64,000 nucleotides of DNA from positions 2,521,455 through 2,585,454 of the forward strand of contig NZ_CP124543.1 in assembly GCF_029953635.1 (NCBI RefSeq), in the 5' to 3' direction. The DNA comes from Halotia branconii CENA392 (lineage in GTDB: Bacteria > Cyanobacteriota > Cyanobacteriia > Cyanobacteriales > Nostocaceae). The number at the start of each line of letters is the position of its first letter. Position 1 is the first letter of the stretch. The notes below the pieces were generated by a model. It was not told the DNA's origin. It searched no databases and saw only the letters and a program-made list of their open reading frames with translations. Shown here in pieces: positions 35,868 through 47,466 of the stretch. The position numbers and the translations under genes are program-made.

Positions 35868-36956
35868 ATGCTAAATGGATATTCGATTATTGATGCTGAT
35901 TCCCACGTAATTGAACCTCCTAGTATGTGGGCAGAATATCTCGAACCAGAATTTAAACAGTTTGCCCCTTCAGCAGAGATGAAAATTCAAGGAGAAGACA
36001 TTGTAAAAAAAGTCTCTAAACAAGTTCGAGATCGGGCGAATAAGCAAATGATGTCAGCTCATCCTAGTGCTTATTTCCAAGGCTACAATGTCGAGTCTCA
36101 CCTTCAAGAGATGATGCAAATGGGAATTGATCTGGCATTCCTTTATCCAACTTATGGATTGTGGCTTTGGGCAATTGATACTATGCAACCGGAAGTTGCT
36201 GGCGCTTTTACCCGTGCTTACAACAATTGGTTAAAAGACTTTTGTAGTTACGCTCCAGATAGATTGAAGGGGGTAGGAGCAATTAATCTGCACGCACCAG
36301 AGTCAATGGTGTATGAATTGCATAGAGTTGTCGGTTTTGGCTGGAAAGCCGTTTTTTTACGCCCTAACCCCGTCAAAGGAAGACTATTGAGTGACTCTGC
36401 TTACGAGTCTTTTTGGACAGAATGCGAGCGACTAGGAATAGCAGTAGGTATTCACGAAGGGGCTTACAGTCGTTTGCCAACTACTGGAACAGAAAGGTTT
36501 AACACTAGTTTTGCTATCCATGCTTGTTCTCATCCGATGGAACAGATGATGGCTTTATTAGCGTTAATTGAAGGAGGGGTATTAGAACGTCATCCAAAAC
36601 TGAAAGTGGCTTTTCTGGAGTCCGGTTGTGGTTGGCTTCCTTACTGGCTGTGGCGACTAGATGAAGAGTATGAAAATTTCGCTTGGGAGGACAAAATTAA
36701 GGATAATGTCAAGATGAAGCCTTCGGAGTATTTTCGTCGTCAGTGCTTTATTGCCATAGAGCCTTCAGAACCTTATTTAGCTCAGGTAATTGAATACATT
36801 GGCATAGACAATTTAATCTTTAGTTCGGACTATCCTCATATGGATCATAAACCGAACATCGCTACAGAAATGGTAAAGCTTGAGGAAAAACTATCGAAAC
36901 AAACTGTGCAAAAGATTCTTTGGGATAATCCTCGCCGTTTTTACAATTTGTCTTGA
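35868..36956 (+). CDS. Amidohydrolase family 2 protein (ACMSD-like metal-dependent hydrolase/decarboxylase)
   Basis: This 362-residue TIM-barrel protein shows the amidohydrolase-2 metal ligands: DADSHVIEPP (residues 7-16), IHACSHPMEQMMAL near 222-235, and SSDYPHMDH with the catalytic Asp (about 324-332). The family includes aminocarboxymuconate-semialdehyde decarboxylase and related aromatic acid decarboxylases or hydrolases; the substrate here cannot be told. It is cytosolic. It sits between the GH18 gene and an unknown gene on the same strand; 28 bp separate it from the latter, suggesting a two-gene unit. Confidence 0.85.
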   Translation: MLNGYSIIDADSHVIEPPSMWAEYLEPEFKQFAPSAEMKIQGEDIVKKVSKQVRDRANKQMMSAHPSAYFQGYNVESHLQEMMQMGIDLAFLYPTYGLWLWAIDTMQPEVAGAFTRAYNNWLKDFCSYAPDRLKGVGAINLHAPESMVYELHRVVGFGWKAVFLRPNPVKGRLLSDSAYESFWTECERLGIAVGIHEGAYSRLPTTGTERFNTSFAIHACSHPMEQMMALLALIEGGVLERHPKLKVAFLESGCGWLPYWLWRLDEEYENFAWEDKIKDNVKMKPSEYFRRQCFIAIEPSEPYLAQVIEYIGIDNLIFSSDYPHMDHKPNIATEMVKLEEKLSKQTVQKILWDNPRRFYNLS

Positions 36957-36984
36957 ATTACAGATTATATAGGAGGAAAGGACA

Positions 36985-38040
36985 ATGCCTAAATCACCAA
37001 ATCCAGACCCAATACCACCAGAACAAGTGTTTTTTGACAACACCTATTACCAGATTCTGTATGTAGAACCTTCTCAGGAAAAAAACGAGAGAATAACTAC
37101 AAGCATATTGGCGAAAACAAGAGGTAATACCTCTAATAACGGTCAAACATCTAATAACACTCACCCCCAGAGTTTCAATCAGTTTGAACTCGATGAAGAA
37201 ACAATAAACAACTTAGAAAATTATCCAAGACGAAAGGAAGATCCAAAAAACCAACTATCATCATATTTACCCTCGTCAGGAGTCGTTTTTCCTCAAGATT
37301 TTATCGACTTATTATCCAAAGAAGATCAACAAACTGAGCTAGGTAATTTTTATGTCCCAATGCGGACTCTGCTACATAGTCGCAAATTATCTCAGTTGAT
37401 TGCTAAAACTTGGTGGTCTTATTTAGAAGCAAAAGAAAAGGGCTTGTGGGATAAATTTACTGCTGGTGAATGGGATGTTATTGACTCTAATATTTTGGAT
37501 GGTCTAATTGCTAGAGAAATTTTCCTTTTTGGTGGAGGAGATGCTCCTGACAACCCCGATCCTGACGATCCTAGTATTTACTCACCTTTAAAGCCTAAAG
37601 AAAGACCTCCAGAACAAGCAAGATTTCTGATTTTGCCTAGCAGCAGAGCTTGGCAAGGAATTTCTTTATCTCTTTTATTAGCTGGGCAAGCCTATTATAA
37701 AAGAGAAGATAAATACCACCAAATTTCCCAACCTATTTTAAGCACAGGTGAAATCACTATTCAGTATACTTTAGAAGTAGATTGGAATAGGTTTAATGGT
37801 GATATCAAAGAGATTATTATTAGCCAGGAAAAACCTTGGGTAGCTTATCAGGTTGTTATTCCCTATCCGACCATACCTGCTGATGCCGAACAAGAGGATA
37901 TTAAAAAATGGGCATATGCTAAAGAAGACCCAGAAGAGGAAAGTGATTTTCCCTTTTATAAAAAAGATGGTGACGAATATTTAATAGATGTAGACTATTT
38001 TAGACCTCCCTATCCTTATATTCCACTCACTTGCACTTGA
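36985..38040 (+). CDS. Unrecognised acidic protein
   Basis: This 351-residue protein is preceded by a strong ribosome-binding site (AGGAGGAAAGG, about 36971-36981). I recognise no family. Composition is rich in Pro, Asp, Glu and aromatic residues. There is a disordered Asn/Thr stretch (about 50-70), a globular part with [18 protein letters not shown] and [24 protein letters not shown] (about 95-150), an acidic Pro-Asp run (about 190-205), and a C-terminal strand-rich part ([29 protein letters not shown]) ending [10 protein letters not shown]. No membrane helix or signal peptide is seen. It may be cotranscribed with the amidohydrolase. Confidence 0.75.
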   Translation: MPKSPNPDPIPPEQVFFDNTYYQILYVEPSQEKNERITTSILAKTRGNTSNNGQTSNNTHPQSFNQFELDEETINNLENYPRRKEDPKNQLSSYLPSSGVVFPQDFIDLLSKEDQQTELGNFYVPMRTLLHSRKLSQLIAKTWWSYLEAKEKGLWDKFTAGEWDVIDSNILDGLIAREIFLFGGGDAPDNPDPDDPSIYSPLKPKERPPEQARFLILPSSRAWQGISLSLLLAGQAYYKREDKYHQISQPILSTGEITIQYTLEVDWNRFNGDIKEIIISQEKPWVAYQVVIPYPTIPADAEQEDIKKWAYAKEDPEEESDFPFYKKDGDEYLIDVDYFRPPYPYIPLTCT

Positions 38041-38153
38041 AAAAAGGTCACTTCCTGAAAATAAGTACTATCTGTAGCCTAAAATTTAGACGTTATGATA
38101 AAATCCTGGAAAGCCTGTATAAAAAAGGATTCCAGGCTTTTAGCAAACTTCAT

Positions 38154-41100
38154 ATGGATCGGCAGCCAGACAACATTAAAGCAGATTATCAGATTAGCCG
38201 AAAAATCTATGAAAGTGCTAATTCATTAGTCTATCGAGCCATTCTCAAGCCTGATAATCAACCCGTTATTTTAAAGATTCTCAAAGAAAACTATCCAACT
38301 CCTTCAGAACTAACTCGATACAAGCAGGAATATGAAGTGACCCGCTCCTTAAATACCGATAGAGTTATTAAGGCGTATGATTTGCTGCGATATAAAAATA
38401 GTCTAGTCATGTTTTTAGAAGACTTTGGCGGTGAATCTTTAAAATTATTAATGGGCAATCAACGCCAATTTACTCTCGAAGAATTTCTCTCTATAGCTAT
38501 TAAAACTACTGAAGGTTTGGCTGCTATTCATGCAGCTAACATTATCCACAAAGATATTAATCCTTCTAATATCGTTTTTAACCCAGCAACAGAACAACTG
38601 AAAATCATCGACTTTGGCATTTCTACCCGTTTATCTAGGGAAATTCAGACAGTTGGCAATATTGAACGATTAGAAGGAACTTTAGCTTATATTGCCCCAG
38701 AGCAAACTGGAAGAATAAACCGAGGAATAGATTACCGGAGCGATTTTTATTCCTTGGGTATCACTTTCTATGAATTACTCACTAATAAACTGCCTTTTGC
38801 CACCACTGACTTGATAGAGTTAGTTCATTGTCATATTGCTCAACAACCTGTTCCTTTAAATGAACTTGTAGCAACATTAAATTTACCAACTCAACCAATA
38901 CCTAAAGCCGTTTCAGACATTGTAATGAAATTGTTGGTAAAAACCCCAGAAGAACGCTACCAAAGTGCTTGGGGAATCAAAGCCGACTTGGAAAACTGTC
39001 GCGATCGCTTACAGAGTTTAGGGAAAATTGACGAGTTTTGTTTAGGAACTCAGGATATTTGCGATCGCTTTGTTATTCCCGAAAAACTTTACGGTAGAGA
39101 AGAAGAAATCACACAACTATTAACTACTTTCGAGCGAGTTAGTCAAGGCAGCAGTGAGATTATGCTGGTTTCTGGTTATTCAGGAATTGGCAAATCCGCT
39201 TTGGTTAATGAAATTCATAAACTAATATTACGCCAGCGAGGATACTTTATTAGCGGAAAATTTGACCAGTTGCAGCGAGACATTCCTTATGCGGCGATCG
39301 CTTTAGCATTTGGTGACTTAATACGGCAGTTACTTACCGAAACTGAAGCGACACTACAAACTTGGCAACTAGAACTTTTAGCAGCCTTAGAGCCTAATGC
39401 TCAGGTTATTATGGATGTTATTCCTCAATTGGAGCAGATTATCGGTAAACAGCCGTCAGTCGAGCAATTAGGAGCAACCGAAGCTCAAAATCGATTTAAT
39501 TTATTTTTTCAAAGATTTATTCGCGTTTTTACTAAAAAAGAACATCCTTTAGTTATCTTCTTGGACGATCTACAGTGGGCAGATTTAGCATCTTTGAAGT
39601 TAATTGAGCTATTAATAACCGATTATGACAGTGAATATTTATTAATAATAGGAGCCTATCGAAATAATGAAGTTGATGTGACTCATCCTTTGATGCAAGT
39701 CTTAGAGCATTTTGAAAAAGAAGGTGCTAGGGTCAATCATATCTCGCTGCAACCATTGAAAACCAAATACATTAACCAATTAATTGCTGATACCTTTAAT
39801 TGCTCTACAGAAGAATCAAAACCTTTAACAGACATAGTAACTAAGAAAACTCAAGGAACCCCTTTTTTTTTAATTCAATTACTCCAATTTTTGTATAGGA
39901 AAAAACTTTTTTTATTTGACTATAATAAAAATCGTTGGCACTGGAATCTTGAAGAAATCGAAAAAGTAGGAATAACTGATAATGTTGTTGACCTAACTAT
40001 CGACAAAATTACCGCATTAGATAAAAATACTCAAAAAATTTTACATTTAGCCGCTTGTATTGGCAATCAATTTAATTTAGAAATCCTCTCTGTCATCAAT
40101 AATAAATCTCAATTGACTACAGCTAGAGAACTTCATCCAGCATTAGAGTCAGGTTTAATTTTACCCCTGAATAATGACTATAAAATACCTCTGCTTTGGA
40201 ATCAAGAAGAAATATCGAGAGATACTTCAGAAATCCCTAAATATATCCCCTACAAGTTTTTGCACGACAGGGTTCAGCAAGCAGCCTATGCTTTGATTCC
40301 AAAAGATGATAAAAAAATAGTTCATTTGCAAGTAGGTTATTTCTTACTCAAAAATACTCAAGAAAATGAATTAGAAGAAAATATTTTTGATATTGTCAAT
40401 CAATTGAACGAAGGAGCTGAATTAATTACTGAGCGCTCAGAAAGAGATAATTTAGCCAAATTGAATCTTAAAGCTGGGAAAAAGGCAAAAGTATCAATAG
40501 CTTATCAACCTGCTCTAAAATATTTAGAAACTTGCTTAGGATTATTAGCAGTAAATAGTTGGGAAAAACAGTATAAATTAACTTTAGAAATTTACGTAGA
40601 AACTTTAGAATTACTCTACCTAAATAATAAGTTTGAACAAATTGAGAAATTTTCAGGAATAATTATAAAAAAAGCTAATGACATTCTCGATTTAGTCGAA
40701 GTTTACAGAATAAAAGTACAGTATTATTTTGCTATATTCGACAGTCATCAAGCAATAGATAGTGCCCTGAATATTTTATCAAAACTAGGAATAGATATCT
40801 CTAATCAATCTATCAATATATATGAAAAAATTGAACTACAACAAAAATATATTGAATTATTCTTTAGAAATAAAAATAACGAAGATTTAGTAAATCTGCC
40901 TGTAATAGTGGATAAATACAAACTAGCAGCTATACAAATATTACAGCAGATGATAGCGCCTACGTTTACTACAAACTTTTCTTTATTTGTTCAAGTAATA
41001 TTAACTCTACTTAATATTTGTATTAAATATGGAAATTATCCCCAAGTTGCTGTTACCTATAGTTTTTATGGGCTACTTCTGTGTGGAGTAATAAAGGATA

Positions 41101-43931
41101 TCAATTATGGATATAAGTTTGGAGAATTGTCTATAAAGTTGCTAAGTAAATTTGATATACCTCAATCGGAATCTCTGGCTATTCATGTATACTATGGATT
41201 TATTTGGCACTGGAAAACATTTCTTAAGGAACAAATAGCACGAGATAAATTATTAAGTACTTTTCATAAAGGAATCAATAGAGGAGAGTATGAGTATTCT
41301 GGTTATGTATCTTTAGATTACTGCTTAATAAAATTTTTTGGAGGAGATGATTTAAAACAAGTTGAAAACGATCAAATAAAATATAGTAATTTTCTGAAAA
41401 TAAATAAGCAACAATATTTAATTGATTATATAAAAATACTTCAAAAAGTAGTTAAAATTTTGATAGCAAAGTCTAATAATGAGGAACTTGTATTGATTGG
41501 AGATTCTCGACAAGAAGAAGAAAATAATATAAAAAAATATATTGAAACTTGTAACGAATGGCTACTATTCATTTTCTATTTAAACAAAACAATAGCTTAC
41601 TATATTTTCCAAAATGTACACAAAGCTTTTGATAATACAATTGAGACAGAAAAATATATTGAAAGTCTTGGCTCGCATTTAACTGTACCACAATATAATT
41701 TCTATTCTTCTCTTTCCTTCCTAGCTTATCATCAAAATTCTTCTCTAGAGCAGCAAAAACAAATATTAGAAAAAGTAGAAAAAAATCAGCAGGATATGAA
41801 AATATGGGCTGGTAATTGCCCAGTAAATTTTCAAAATAAATACGATTTAGTAGAAGCAGAAAAAGCACGAGTATTAGGAGAAAATTGGCAAGCTCAAGAA
41901 CTTTATGAAAAGGCAATTCAAGGTGCTAAGAAAGCTGAATTTATTCACGAAGAAGCCATAGCTTACGAACGCGCAGCAGAATTTTATCTGTCTCTGGGTA
42001 GAGAAGAAATAGGACGACTATATCTAAGAAATGCCCATCATTGTTATTCTTGCTGGGGTGCAAAAGCCAAAGTTGAAGCTCTAGAATCGGAGTACCCACA
42101 GTTTCTAATGGATATAAACGATCGAAAAGAAAACCAAAGCATTAAGACAACTGAATCTACTAGTAGTACAAATCCTCAAGCCCTCGATCTCGTCACAGTT
42201 ACCAGAGCATCTCAAGTATTAGCTAGCGAAATTAAACTAGACCAACTGCTAGCTAAGTTAATGAAAACTGTAATTGAAAATGGCGGCGCTCAAAAAGGCT
42301 TTCTGATACTGGAAAAAGATCGTAAATGGGCGATCGCAGCCCAAAGTACAGTAGGTTCTGATGACGTTACTTTACCACGATCGCTTTCCATTGACTCTGT
42401 AGATAGCAAGAGTCAGATACCTATCCTACCAGTTGCGATCGTTAACTATGTTGTCCGTACTCAAGAAAATGTAGTTCTTAGTAATGCTACTGAAGAAGAA
42501 CAGTTTATCCGCGATCCCTACATTGTCGCCACTCAGCCCAAATCGATTCTCTGTACTCCTTTGTTACATCAAGGCAAACTCAGCGGTATTTTATATTTAG
42601 AAAACAATTTAACTACAGATGCATTTACCAGCGATCGCATTGAAGTTTTAAGAATTCTTTCTGCTCAAGCTGCTATCTCCATAGAAAATGCCCGTCTCTA
42701 CGGTCAATTGGAGGATTATAACCGAAATCTAGAGCTGAGAGTCGAAGAACGCACTCAAGAACTCTCACAAACCTTAGAAATTCTCAAAGCCACCCAAGCC
42801 GAACTGCTTTTTGAAAACGAGTTGCTTAGAAGTGCCGAACAACCCTCCACTTTTGACTATCAAGTGGGAGGAAGTTTACCGATGAATGCTCCCACTTACG
42901 TAGTGCGTTCAGCAGACCGTTATCTCTACAAGGCGTTGAAGCGGGGAGAGTTTTGTTATATTCTCAATCCTCGCCAGATGGGCAAGTCAAGCTTGATGGT
43001 ACGCATGATACACCATCTCCAGCATGAGGGATTTAGCTGCGGGGCGATCGATTTGACCCGGATTGGTAGCGAAAACGTCACACCTGACCAATGGTACAAA
43101 GGTTTGACAGTAGAGTTATGGCGAAGTTTTGGTTTATTAAGAAAGGTTAATCTAAAAACTTGGTGGCAAGAGCAAGGAGATATTTCTCCAGTTCAAAGGT
43201 TGAGTCAATTTATTGAAGAAGTTTTGCTAGTTGAAGCTGCCCAAAAAGATAACCCTATTACTAAAAATTTGATAATTTTTATTGATGAAATTGATAATCT
43301 TTTGGGCTTGCATTTTCCAGTTAATGACTTTTTCGCTTTGATTCGCTCCTGCTATAATCAGCGCAGTATTAATCCAGAGTATCAACATTTAACCTTTGCT
43401 TTGTTTGGAGTTGCTACTCCTAGCGATTTAATTACTGACTACCAAAGAACGCCCTTTAACATCGGTCAGACTATTCAATTAGAAGGTTTTAAAGAGCATG
43501 AAGCCCAACCTTTACTTCAGGGATTAGCAGACAAAGTGAGTAATCCTCAAACAGTCCTAAAAGAAGTGTTAGGCTGGACTAGTGGTCAGCCTTTTTTAAC
43601 TCAAAAGCTCTGTAAACTCATCCGCAATTCTTCATCTCCTATCCCTACCCATAAAGAAGCTGAATGGATTGAAAATTTAGTGCGAACTCAGGTGATAGAA
43701 AATTGGGAATCACAGGATGAACCAGAGCATTTTAGAACCATCCGCGATCGCCTCCTCAAAAGCAAACAATCTGTTCGGCTACTAGAACTCTACCGTCAAA
43801 TTTTGCATCAAACAGAGCTTGTTGCAGTTGATAGTTCCGAGGAAAGAGAATTGCTTTTGTCGGGACTAATAGTCAAGCAACAGGGAACTTTAAGAGTACA
43901 AAATCGTATTTATGAATCTATCTTTATTTGA
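38154..43931 (+). CDS. Giant Ser/Thr kinase - ATPase - GAF - AAA-like signalling protein
   Basis: This protein of about 1925 residues is a cyanobacterial multidomain kinase. Residues about 10-275 are a Hanks-type kinase (catalytic HKDINPSN from His132, DFG from Asp153). Residues about 315-560 are an AAA/MalT-like ATPase ([14 protein letters not shown], then [19 protein letters not shown]). Residues about 600-1320 are a helical repeat region. Residues about 1345-1510 are a GAF domain, then a coiled coil. Residues about 1575-1925 are an AAA_35 domain ([34 protein letters not shown]). Relatives usually end in a histidine kinase; here the AAA-like module replaces it. ATG 38154 is chosen; an in-frame TTG at 38031 overlaps the upstream gene. 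The frame continues past the TGA (see 43932-44231). Confidence 0.88.
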   Translation: MDRQPDNIKADYQISRKIYESANSLVYRAILKPDNQPVILKILKENYPTPSELTRYKQEYEVTRSLNTDRVIKAYDLLRYKNSLVMFLEDFGGESLKLLMGNQRQFTLEEFLSIAIKTTEGLAAIHAANIIHKDINPSNIVFNPATEQLKIIDFGISTRLSREIQTVGNIERLEGTLAYIAPEQTGRINRGIDYRSDFYSLGITFYELLTNKLPFATTDLIELVHCHIAQQPVPLNELVATLNLPTQPIPKAVSDIVMKLLVKTPEERYQSAWGIKADLENCRDRLQSLGKIDEFCLGTQDICDRFVIPEKLYGREEEITQLLTTFERVSQGSSEIMLVSGYSGIGKSALVNEIHKLILRQRGYFISGKFDQLQRDIPYAAIALAFGDLIRQLLTETEATLQTWQLELLAALEPNAQVIMDVIPQLEQIIGKQPSVEQLGATEAQNRFNLFFQRFIRVFTKKEHPLVIFLDDLQWADLASLKLIELLITDYDSEYLLIIGAYRNNEVDVTHPLMQVLEHFEKEGARVNHISLQPLKTKYINQLIADTFNCSTEESKPLTDIVTKKTQGTPFFLIQLLQFLYRKKLFLFDYNKNRWHWNLEEIEKVGITDNVVDLTIDKITALDKNTQKILHLAACIGNQFNLEILSVINNKSQLTTARELHPALESGLILPLNNDYKIPLLWNQEEISRDTSEIPKYIPYKFLHDRVQQAAYALIPKDDKKIVHLQVGYFLLKNTQENELEENIFDIVNQLNEGAELITERSERDNLAKLNLKAGKKAKVSIAYQPALKYLETCLGLLAVNSWEKQYKLTLEIYVETLELLYLNNKFEQIEKFSGIIIKKANDILDLVEVYRIKVQYYFAIFDSHQAIDSALNILSKLGIDISNQSINIYEKIELQQKYIELFFRNKNNEDLVNLPVIVDKYKLAAIQILQQMIAPTFTTNFSLFVQVILTLLNICIKYGNYPQVAVTYSFYGLLLCGVIKDINYGYKFGELSIKLLSKFDIPQSESLAIHVYYGFIWHWKTFLKEQIARDKLLSTFHKGINRGEYEYSGYVSLDYCLIKFFGGDDLKQVENDQIKYSNFLKINKQQYLIDYIKILQKVVKILIAKSNNEELVLIGDSRQEEENNIKKYIETCNEWLLFIFYLNKTIAYYIFQNVHKAFDNTIETEKYIESLGSHLTVPQYNFYSSLSFLAYHQNSSLEQQKQILEKVEKNQQDMKIWAGNCPVNFQNKYDLVEAEKARVLGENWQAQELYEKAIQGAKKAEFIHEEAIAYERAAEFYLSLGREEIGRLYLRNAHHCYSCWGAKAKVEALESEYPQFLMDINDRKENQSIKTTESTSSTNPQALDLVTVTRASQVLASEIKLDQLLAKLMKTVIENGGAQKGFLILEKDRKWAIAAQSTVGSDDVTLPRSLSIDSVDSKSQIPILPVAIVNYVVRTQENVVLSNATEEEQFIRDPYIVATQPKSILCTPLLHQGKLSGILYLENNLTTDAFTSDRIEVLRILSAQAAISIENARLYGQLEDYNRNLELRVEERTQELSQTLEILKATQAELLFENELLRSAEQPSTFDYQVGGSLPMNAPTYVVRSADRYLYKALKRGEFCYILNPRQMGKSSLMVRMIHHLQHEGFSCGAIDLTRIGSENVTPDQWYKGLTVELWRSFGLLRKVNLKTWWQEQGDISPVQRLSQFIEEVLLVEAAQKDNPITKNLIIFIDEIDNLLGLHFPVNDFFALIRSCYNQRSINPEYQHLTFALFGVATPSDLITDYQRTPFNIGQTIQLEGFKEHEAQPLLQGLADKVSNPQTVLKEVLGWTSGQPFLTQKLCKLIRNSSSPIPTHKEAEWIENLVRTQVIENWESQDEPEHFRTIRDRLLKSKQSVRLLELYRQILHQTELVAVDSSEERELLLSGLIVKQQGTLRVQNRIYESIFI

Positions 43932-44231
43932 TTTAAGAAAATTTCTTTCCAAAAGCAAAAAATCGCTGAACTTCAGGCAGAAATAGAAAAACTGAGAACT
44001 GCTCAATCTCCAGATTTAGAGAATGAACTGCCAAAACTCCAAGAACAACTGCAAAATAAATCAAAAGAAGCAGAAATTGATTTAGCTCTAATCGATTCTA
44101 ATTCTCATCAACCCCGGCAAACAATTACACCAGAACTGATACAAGCAAAAGCACGATTACTAAAAAAAACATGGGCAAATTTCAGCAGTAATTCTTGTAC
44201 CACAGGGAAATGGTCATTATACCTTACCTAG
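43932..44231 (+). pseudogene. In-frame coiled-coil continuation after the giant kinase stop
   Basis: Directly after the TGA of the kinase gene the same frame stays open for 99 codons. It encodes a credible coiled coil (FQKQKIAELQAEIEKLRTAQ, then LENELPKLQEQLQNKSKEAEI) followed by HQPRQTITPELIQAKARLLKKTW. No start codon with a ribosome-binding site is visible at its head. AAA_35 proteins often continue into further modules, so the TGA may be a nonsense mutation in a longer gene, or this is the decayed end of another gene. Downstream (to about 44315) the frame is lost. Confidence 0.5.
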
Positions 44232-44541
44232 ATGGTCAACTTCGTACTGAAGGAGCTAAATTATTGGGCTGGTCAACTATTCGTGCAGTAATAGTAGCAA
44301 TGCCTAACGATTTAGATCGGCTTTGTTGCATGAATGCAGAACAATCCTGTACCATTCGCATATTAATTAAAATTAGTGCAAAGAATACAGGAGTCATATC
44401 GTTTCACTTTAAATTTGATACAAATAGGCACTAGGGAAGCAAAGAGCAGGGAACAGAGGGAAAGAATTAAAGACCAATCATCTGTTTCAAATATTTCGTG
44501 TGTATCAGGATTTTCGTGAAATGGTATGACTACTCAAAAAT
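44232..44541. other. Decayed intergenic stretch with an IS end and a MITE
   Basis: No intact gene. It contains degenerate coding-like sequence up to about 44315. A 16-bp motif GGCTTTGTTGCATGAA (44319-44334), identical to one next to the IS5 remnant at 60031-60046, looks like a solitary IS end. A family 1 MITE copy follows at 44396-44527. Confidence 0.55.
44396..44527. repeat. MITE-like element, family 1 copy B
   Basis: This copy carries the same ends as the copy at 3206-3376: it begins ATATCGTTTCACTTTAAATT, then TGATAC, and ends with TTTCGTGAAATGGTAT. The 132-bp copy has a different centre and lacks the nested palindrome. It ends 14 bp before the start codon of the next gene. Confidence 0.7.
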
Positions 44542-45579
44542 ATGGATAATCAATCAAAGTTACCTTCTCCTCCTGATGCTTTTGTTGCTCCCCTGCTGGA
44601 ACTACGAGATTATTATGGTCGTTTAACAGAAGATTACGAAAACCTGTACAGACAAGCCTTAGCAAATCTCAATCACGTAGAAGCATTGTTATCCGGCTGG
44701 GGTTTTAGTGAACAAGTTACTGAACCAGTCGCTTCCATCTCAGAAACTTTGCCCTTTGAAGACGACAGCAGCACCGCAGAGCCGTCAGACAACTCAGTAG
44801 ATTCTGGCGAAACAAACGATTTAGAAGTAGAGACTTCATTCGAGGAATTTCTAGATATCGAGATACCACCAGTAAATAGCGCTACCACTGTTAATCCACC
44901 GCTGGAATTGTTGGAGATTACTTCAACATCAAAAGAGGACGACGATTTATCAGAAAAATCTCCAGAAAAAGCGCTCTCTTGGTCAGAAATTCCCATGTTG
45001 CAGGAATATCAATCTTTCAACCGCACTGAAGCAATTCTGAAGGTGTTACAAAAACATGCTGGGACAGTATGTCACATTAGTTTTATTGTGCGATCGCTCT
45101 ATGGTGATCTGGAGCCAAAAGCTTTGAAAGTAGTTAAAGGTAGAGTCCATTCATCATTGACTCATGGCAGAGAAACAGGTAAATGGTCACTTGTTCCTGG
45201 TAAGCCTGGGTATTACACTCTGGACTTAAAATTGCTCAACACCAATCGTAGTAGTTCTTCTAAGCAGAGTAAAAACAACAAACTTTCACCAGTAGCAAAA
45301 ACCAATCTGATCCCAATGGTTGAACAATTTTCAGGACAAGTTCTGATTGATGCCATTAGTTCTTTGCTGCAACAAAATCCCAGAAAAATATTCACTATAG
45401 CTGAAGTGATAAATGGACTATGTGGAGAAGTTGATACTCAACAATTCAATCAGATTAAATCGAAGGTGCTGAAAGAATTATCACGGGGACATCGCACAGG
45501 ACGATTCTCAAGAGTGCCTGGAGAAATTGGACTTTATACTTGGGACTCGAAGTTACTATCAGCGGAAAGTGTTAGCTAA
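44542..45579 (+). CDS. Protein with duplicated HARE-HTH-like winged-helix domain
   Basis: This 345-residue protein has an N-terminal helix pair (LLELRDYYGRLTEDYENLYRQALANLNHVEALL), an acidic disordered linker (about 60-150), and two related domains. Domain one (about 155-230) contains TEAILKVLQKHAGTV, ISFIVRSLYGD, and ends GRETGKWSLVPGKPGYYTLD. Domain two (about 265-340) contains DAISSLLQQNPRKIFTIAEVINGLCGE and ends GHRTGRFSRVPGEIGLYTWD. The pattern (helix, helix, RG-x-W/F-x-x-VPG-x-x-G-x-YT wing) resembles HARE-HTH-type winged helices, suggesting DNA or chromatin-like binding. The function is unknown. Its upstream region is a MITE that may supply the promoter. Confidence 0.7.
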   Translation: MDNQSKLPSPPDAFVAPLLELRDYYGRLTEDYENLYRQALANLNHVEALLSGWGFSEQVTEPVASISETLPFEDDSSTAEPSDNSVDSGETNDLEVETSFEEFLDIEIPPVNSATTVNPPLELLEITSTSKEDDDLSEKSPEKALSWSEIPMLQEYQSFNRTEAILKVLQKHAGTVCHISFIVRSLYGDLEPKALKVVKGRVHSSLTHGRETGKWSLVPGKPGYYTLDLKLLNTNRSSSSKQSKNNKLSPVAKTNLIPMVEQFSGQVLIDAISSLLQQNPRKIFTIAEVINGLCGEVDTQQFNQIKSKVLKELSRGHRTGRFSRVPGEIGLYTWDSKLLSAESVS

Positions 45580-45637
45580 AATATTGTGTCAACTGTGGCA
45601 ATCAATGGGAAAATCTTCACTGTATCCCAAAAATAAA

Positions 45638-45746
45638 TATAGGACTCATATTTGATTTTTGAAAAAATTCAGTACACCTCAAAGAGCGTTGTTTTCTGTT
45701 CCCTTCCTACACAAGTAATTTCACCAAATCAAACCGGATTCCTATA
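45638..45746. repeat. MITE-like element, family 2 copy B, abutting a start codon
   Basis: The ends match copy A at 34685-34813 (TATAGGACTCATATTTGATT; right end AATCAAACCGGATTCCTATA). The 109-bp copy ends one base before the ATG of the beta-helix gene at 45748, so the 5' untranslated region of that gene is entirely the repeat. No Shine-Dalgarno is present in it. Confidence 0.75.
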
Positions 45747-45747
45747 G

Positions 45748-47295
45748 ATGATTAAAAATAAAAACTATAAAGCAATTAAGTTTTCCTTCGTTCGCCTTTT
45801 CCTTTTAAGCTTTTTATCTACCCTGTTGTTATATATTTGGACCAACGTTGGAGTTGATCCATTTGTTCATGTAAGTGCAGCAGAGCCATTAAGGAAACTT
45901 GCTTATAATTCTAGTACTTTATATTACGTCTCATCGAACGGTAGCGATAGTAATCCCGGCACTAGTGATAGACCTTGGCAAACTATTAACTATGCAGTCA
46001 GCGATAAATCTCCTGTCAAGGCAGGCAATACTATTTTGGTACAACCAGGGACATACACTGAACTGATTACCTTAAGTAAATCTGGTAGTAGCGAATTAGG
46101 CAATATTACACTCAAAGCTAATGGTAAGGTTATACTGCGCGATCCAGATCCAATAAATGGTGGCTTTCGAGAAGGAGTAATTCAATCAGCTAACAAAAGT
46201 TATTGGCTTATTGATGGTTTCCGTATTGAAAACACATCTTGGGCTGGAATTGCCGTGCGTAATGCTAACAACATAATTATTCAAAATAATCACACCTACG
46301 AGACTGGCGCATCAGGCATTATCGTTTTACCTGAAACTTACTATGGTGGTGGAGAACTTGAAGTTAGCAATAAAAATATAAAGATACTCAATAACACTAT
46401 TGAACGTGCTAACTGGAGATGGTTGGGTAACGGTTATAGCGATGGCACACAAGAAGCATTAACTATCTGGGGAGTCGATGGTTTTGAGGTGGCGAATAAC
46501 ACTCTCACTGATGGAAATCGTGAAGGTATGGATATCAAAGTTGGTTCTCGCAATGGTTCTATCCACGATAATACAGTAACTCGTCAAGCGCTAATTTCTG
46601 GTACACCGACTAGAGGTTACAATGGTGGTCCTGCTATATATGTTGATGGAAATCGAGCTGATGTTTTTAACTTGAGCATCTACAATAATTCAGTCTTTGG
46701 TAATATTGCTGATGCAATTGTGATTGCAGATGAAGTCCCAAGTCTAGGGGATGTATTTAACATCCAAATCTATAACAATGTTATTTATGGCAATGGACAA
46801 TTAGGGGTCAATGGCGGCACTGGTATTGTTGTGAGTGGGAATGTACACAATGTTGAAATTGTTAACAATACTATTGCTAAGAATGTACAAGCTATTGTGA
46901 TCGATGGTACTTCTTTCTATGGAGGTTATCAATCTCATGACATTCTAGTTCGTAACAATATCTTGGCAAATAATACCTACCGCAACGCTTTTTTTGCAAA
47001 TGCAAATAATTTGACCTTAGATCACAACTTATTCACAGATAAATTTGTGAATATTTATGAAACTGGAAATGAGATCAAGAACTTAAGCCATTGGAATAAT
47101 ACCAAAGTTGCTTCAATTGGGTTTGTCAATCTCAATAGTAATAATTTTCATTTGACATCTAACTCACCAGCGATTGACATTGGCTCTTTTGAAATTGGTA
47201 AGTATGCACAGCTTGATAAGGATGGTAGGCTACGAAATCGAAATAACGGAACTGATGTAGGTGCTTACGTGTATTCTATAAAGACAGTCAAATAG
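45748..47295 (+). CDS. Secreted right-handed beta-helix protein (DUF1565/pectate-lyase-like fold)
   Basis: This 515-residue protein has an N-terminal export signal or anchor (hydrophobic residues about 14-33, FLLSFLSTLLLYIW). It then shows the DUF1565 start LYYVSSNGSDSNPGTSDRPWQTINYA (about 56-82) and a solenoid of Asn-rich turns (NNIIIQNNHTYETGASGIIV, VANNTLTDGNREGMDIKVGS, IYNNSVFGNIADAIVI). It probably acts on or binds polysaccharide outside the cell; related folds include polysaccharide lyases and epimerases. No catalytic set can be assigned by eye. The start codon lies immediately against a MITE end without a ribosome-binding site, so a downstream start is possible. Confidence 0.82.
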   Translation: MIKNKNYKAIKFSFVRLFLLSFLSTLLLYIWTNVGVDPFVHVSAAEPLRKLAYNSSTLYYVSSNGSDSNPGTSDRPWQTINYAVSDKSPVKAGNTILVQPGTYTELITLSKSGSSELGNITLKANGKVILRDPDPINGGFREGVIQSANKSYWLIDGFRIENTSWAGIAVRNANNIIIQNNHTYETGASGIIVLPETYYGGGELEVSNKNIKILNNTIERANWRWLGNGYSDGTQEALTIWGVDGFEVANNTLTDGNREGMDIKVGSRNGSIHDNTVTRQALISGTPTRGYNGGPAIYVDGNRADVFNLSIYNNSVFGNIADAIVIADEVPSLGDVFNIQIYNNVIYGNGQLGVNGGTGIVVSGNVHNVEIVNNTIAKNVQAIVIDGTSFYGGYQSHDILVRNNILANNTYRNAFFANANNLTLDHNLFTDKFVNIYETGNEIKNLSHWNNTKVASIGFVNLNSNNFHLTSNSPAIDIGSFEIGKYAQLDKDGRLRNRNNGTDVGAYVYSIKTVK

Positions 47296-47466
47296 AAATT
47301 GAAGCATCTTTGGGAATAGATGACTATTGATCGATACAGAATTATCTATTTTTTAGGTTGAGAAAGCAGTTATTAACCCAAATAAGCTGTTTGCAAAAAT
47401 ACCGCTGACTGCGATCGCTTACGGTAGGTGGATAGACCATCACCACAACTGTAAAAGGAGAACTTG

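Noticed and set aside
38031..38153. Upstream extension of the giant kinase
   Set aside because: It begins at a TTG inside the preceding gene and is basic, non-homologous sequence; ATG 38154 fits the kinase domain start.
44195..44434. 79-codon frame after the coiled-coil remnant
   Set aside because: It starts on TTG, contains an IS end and part of a MITE; no recognisable protein.
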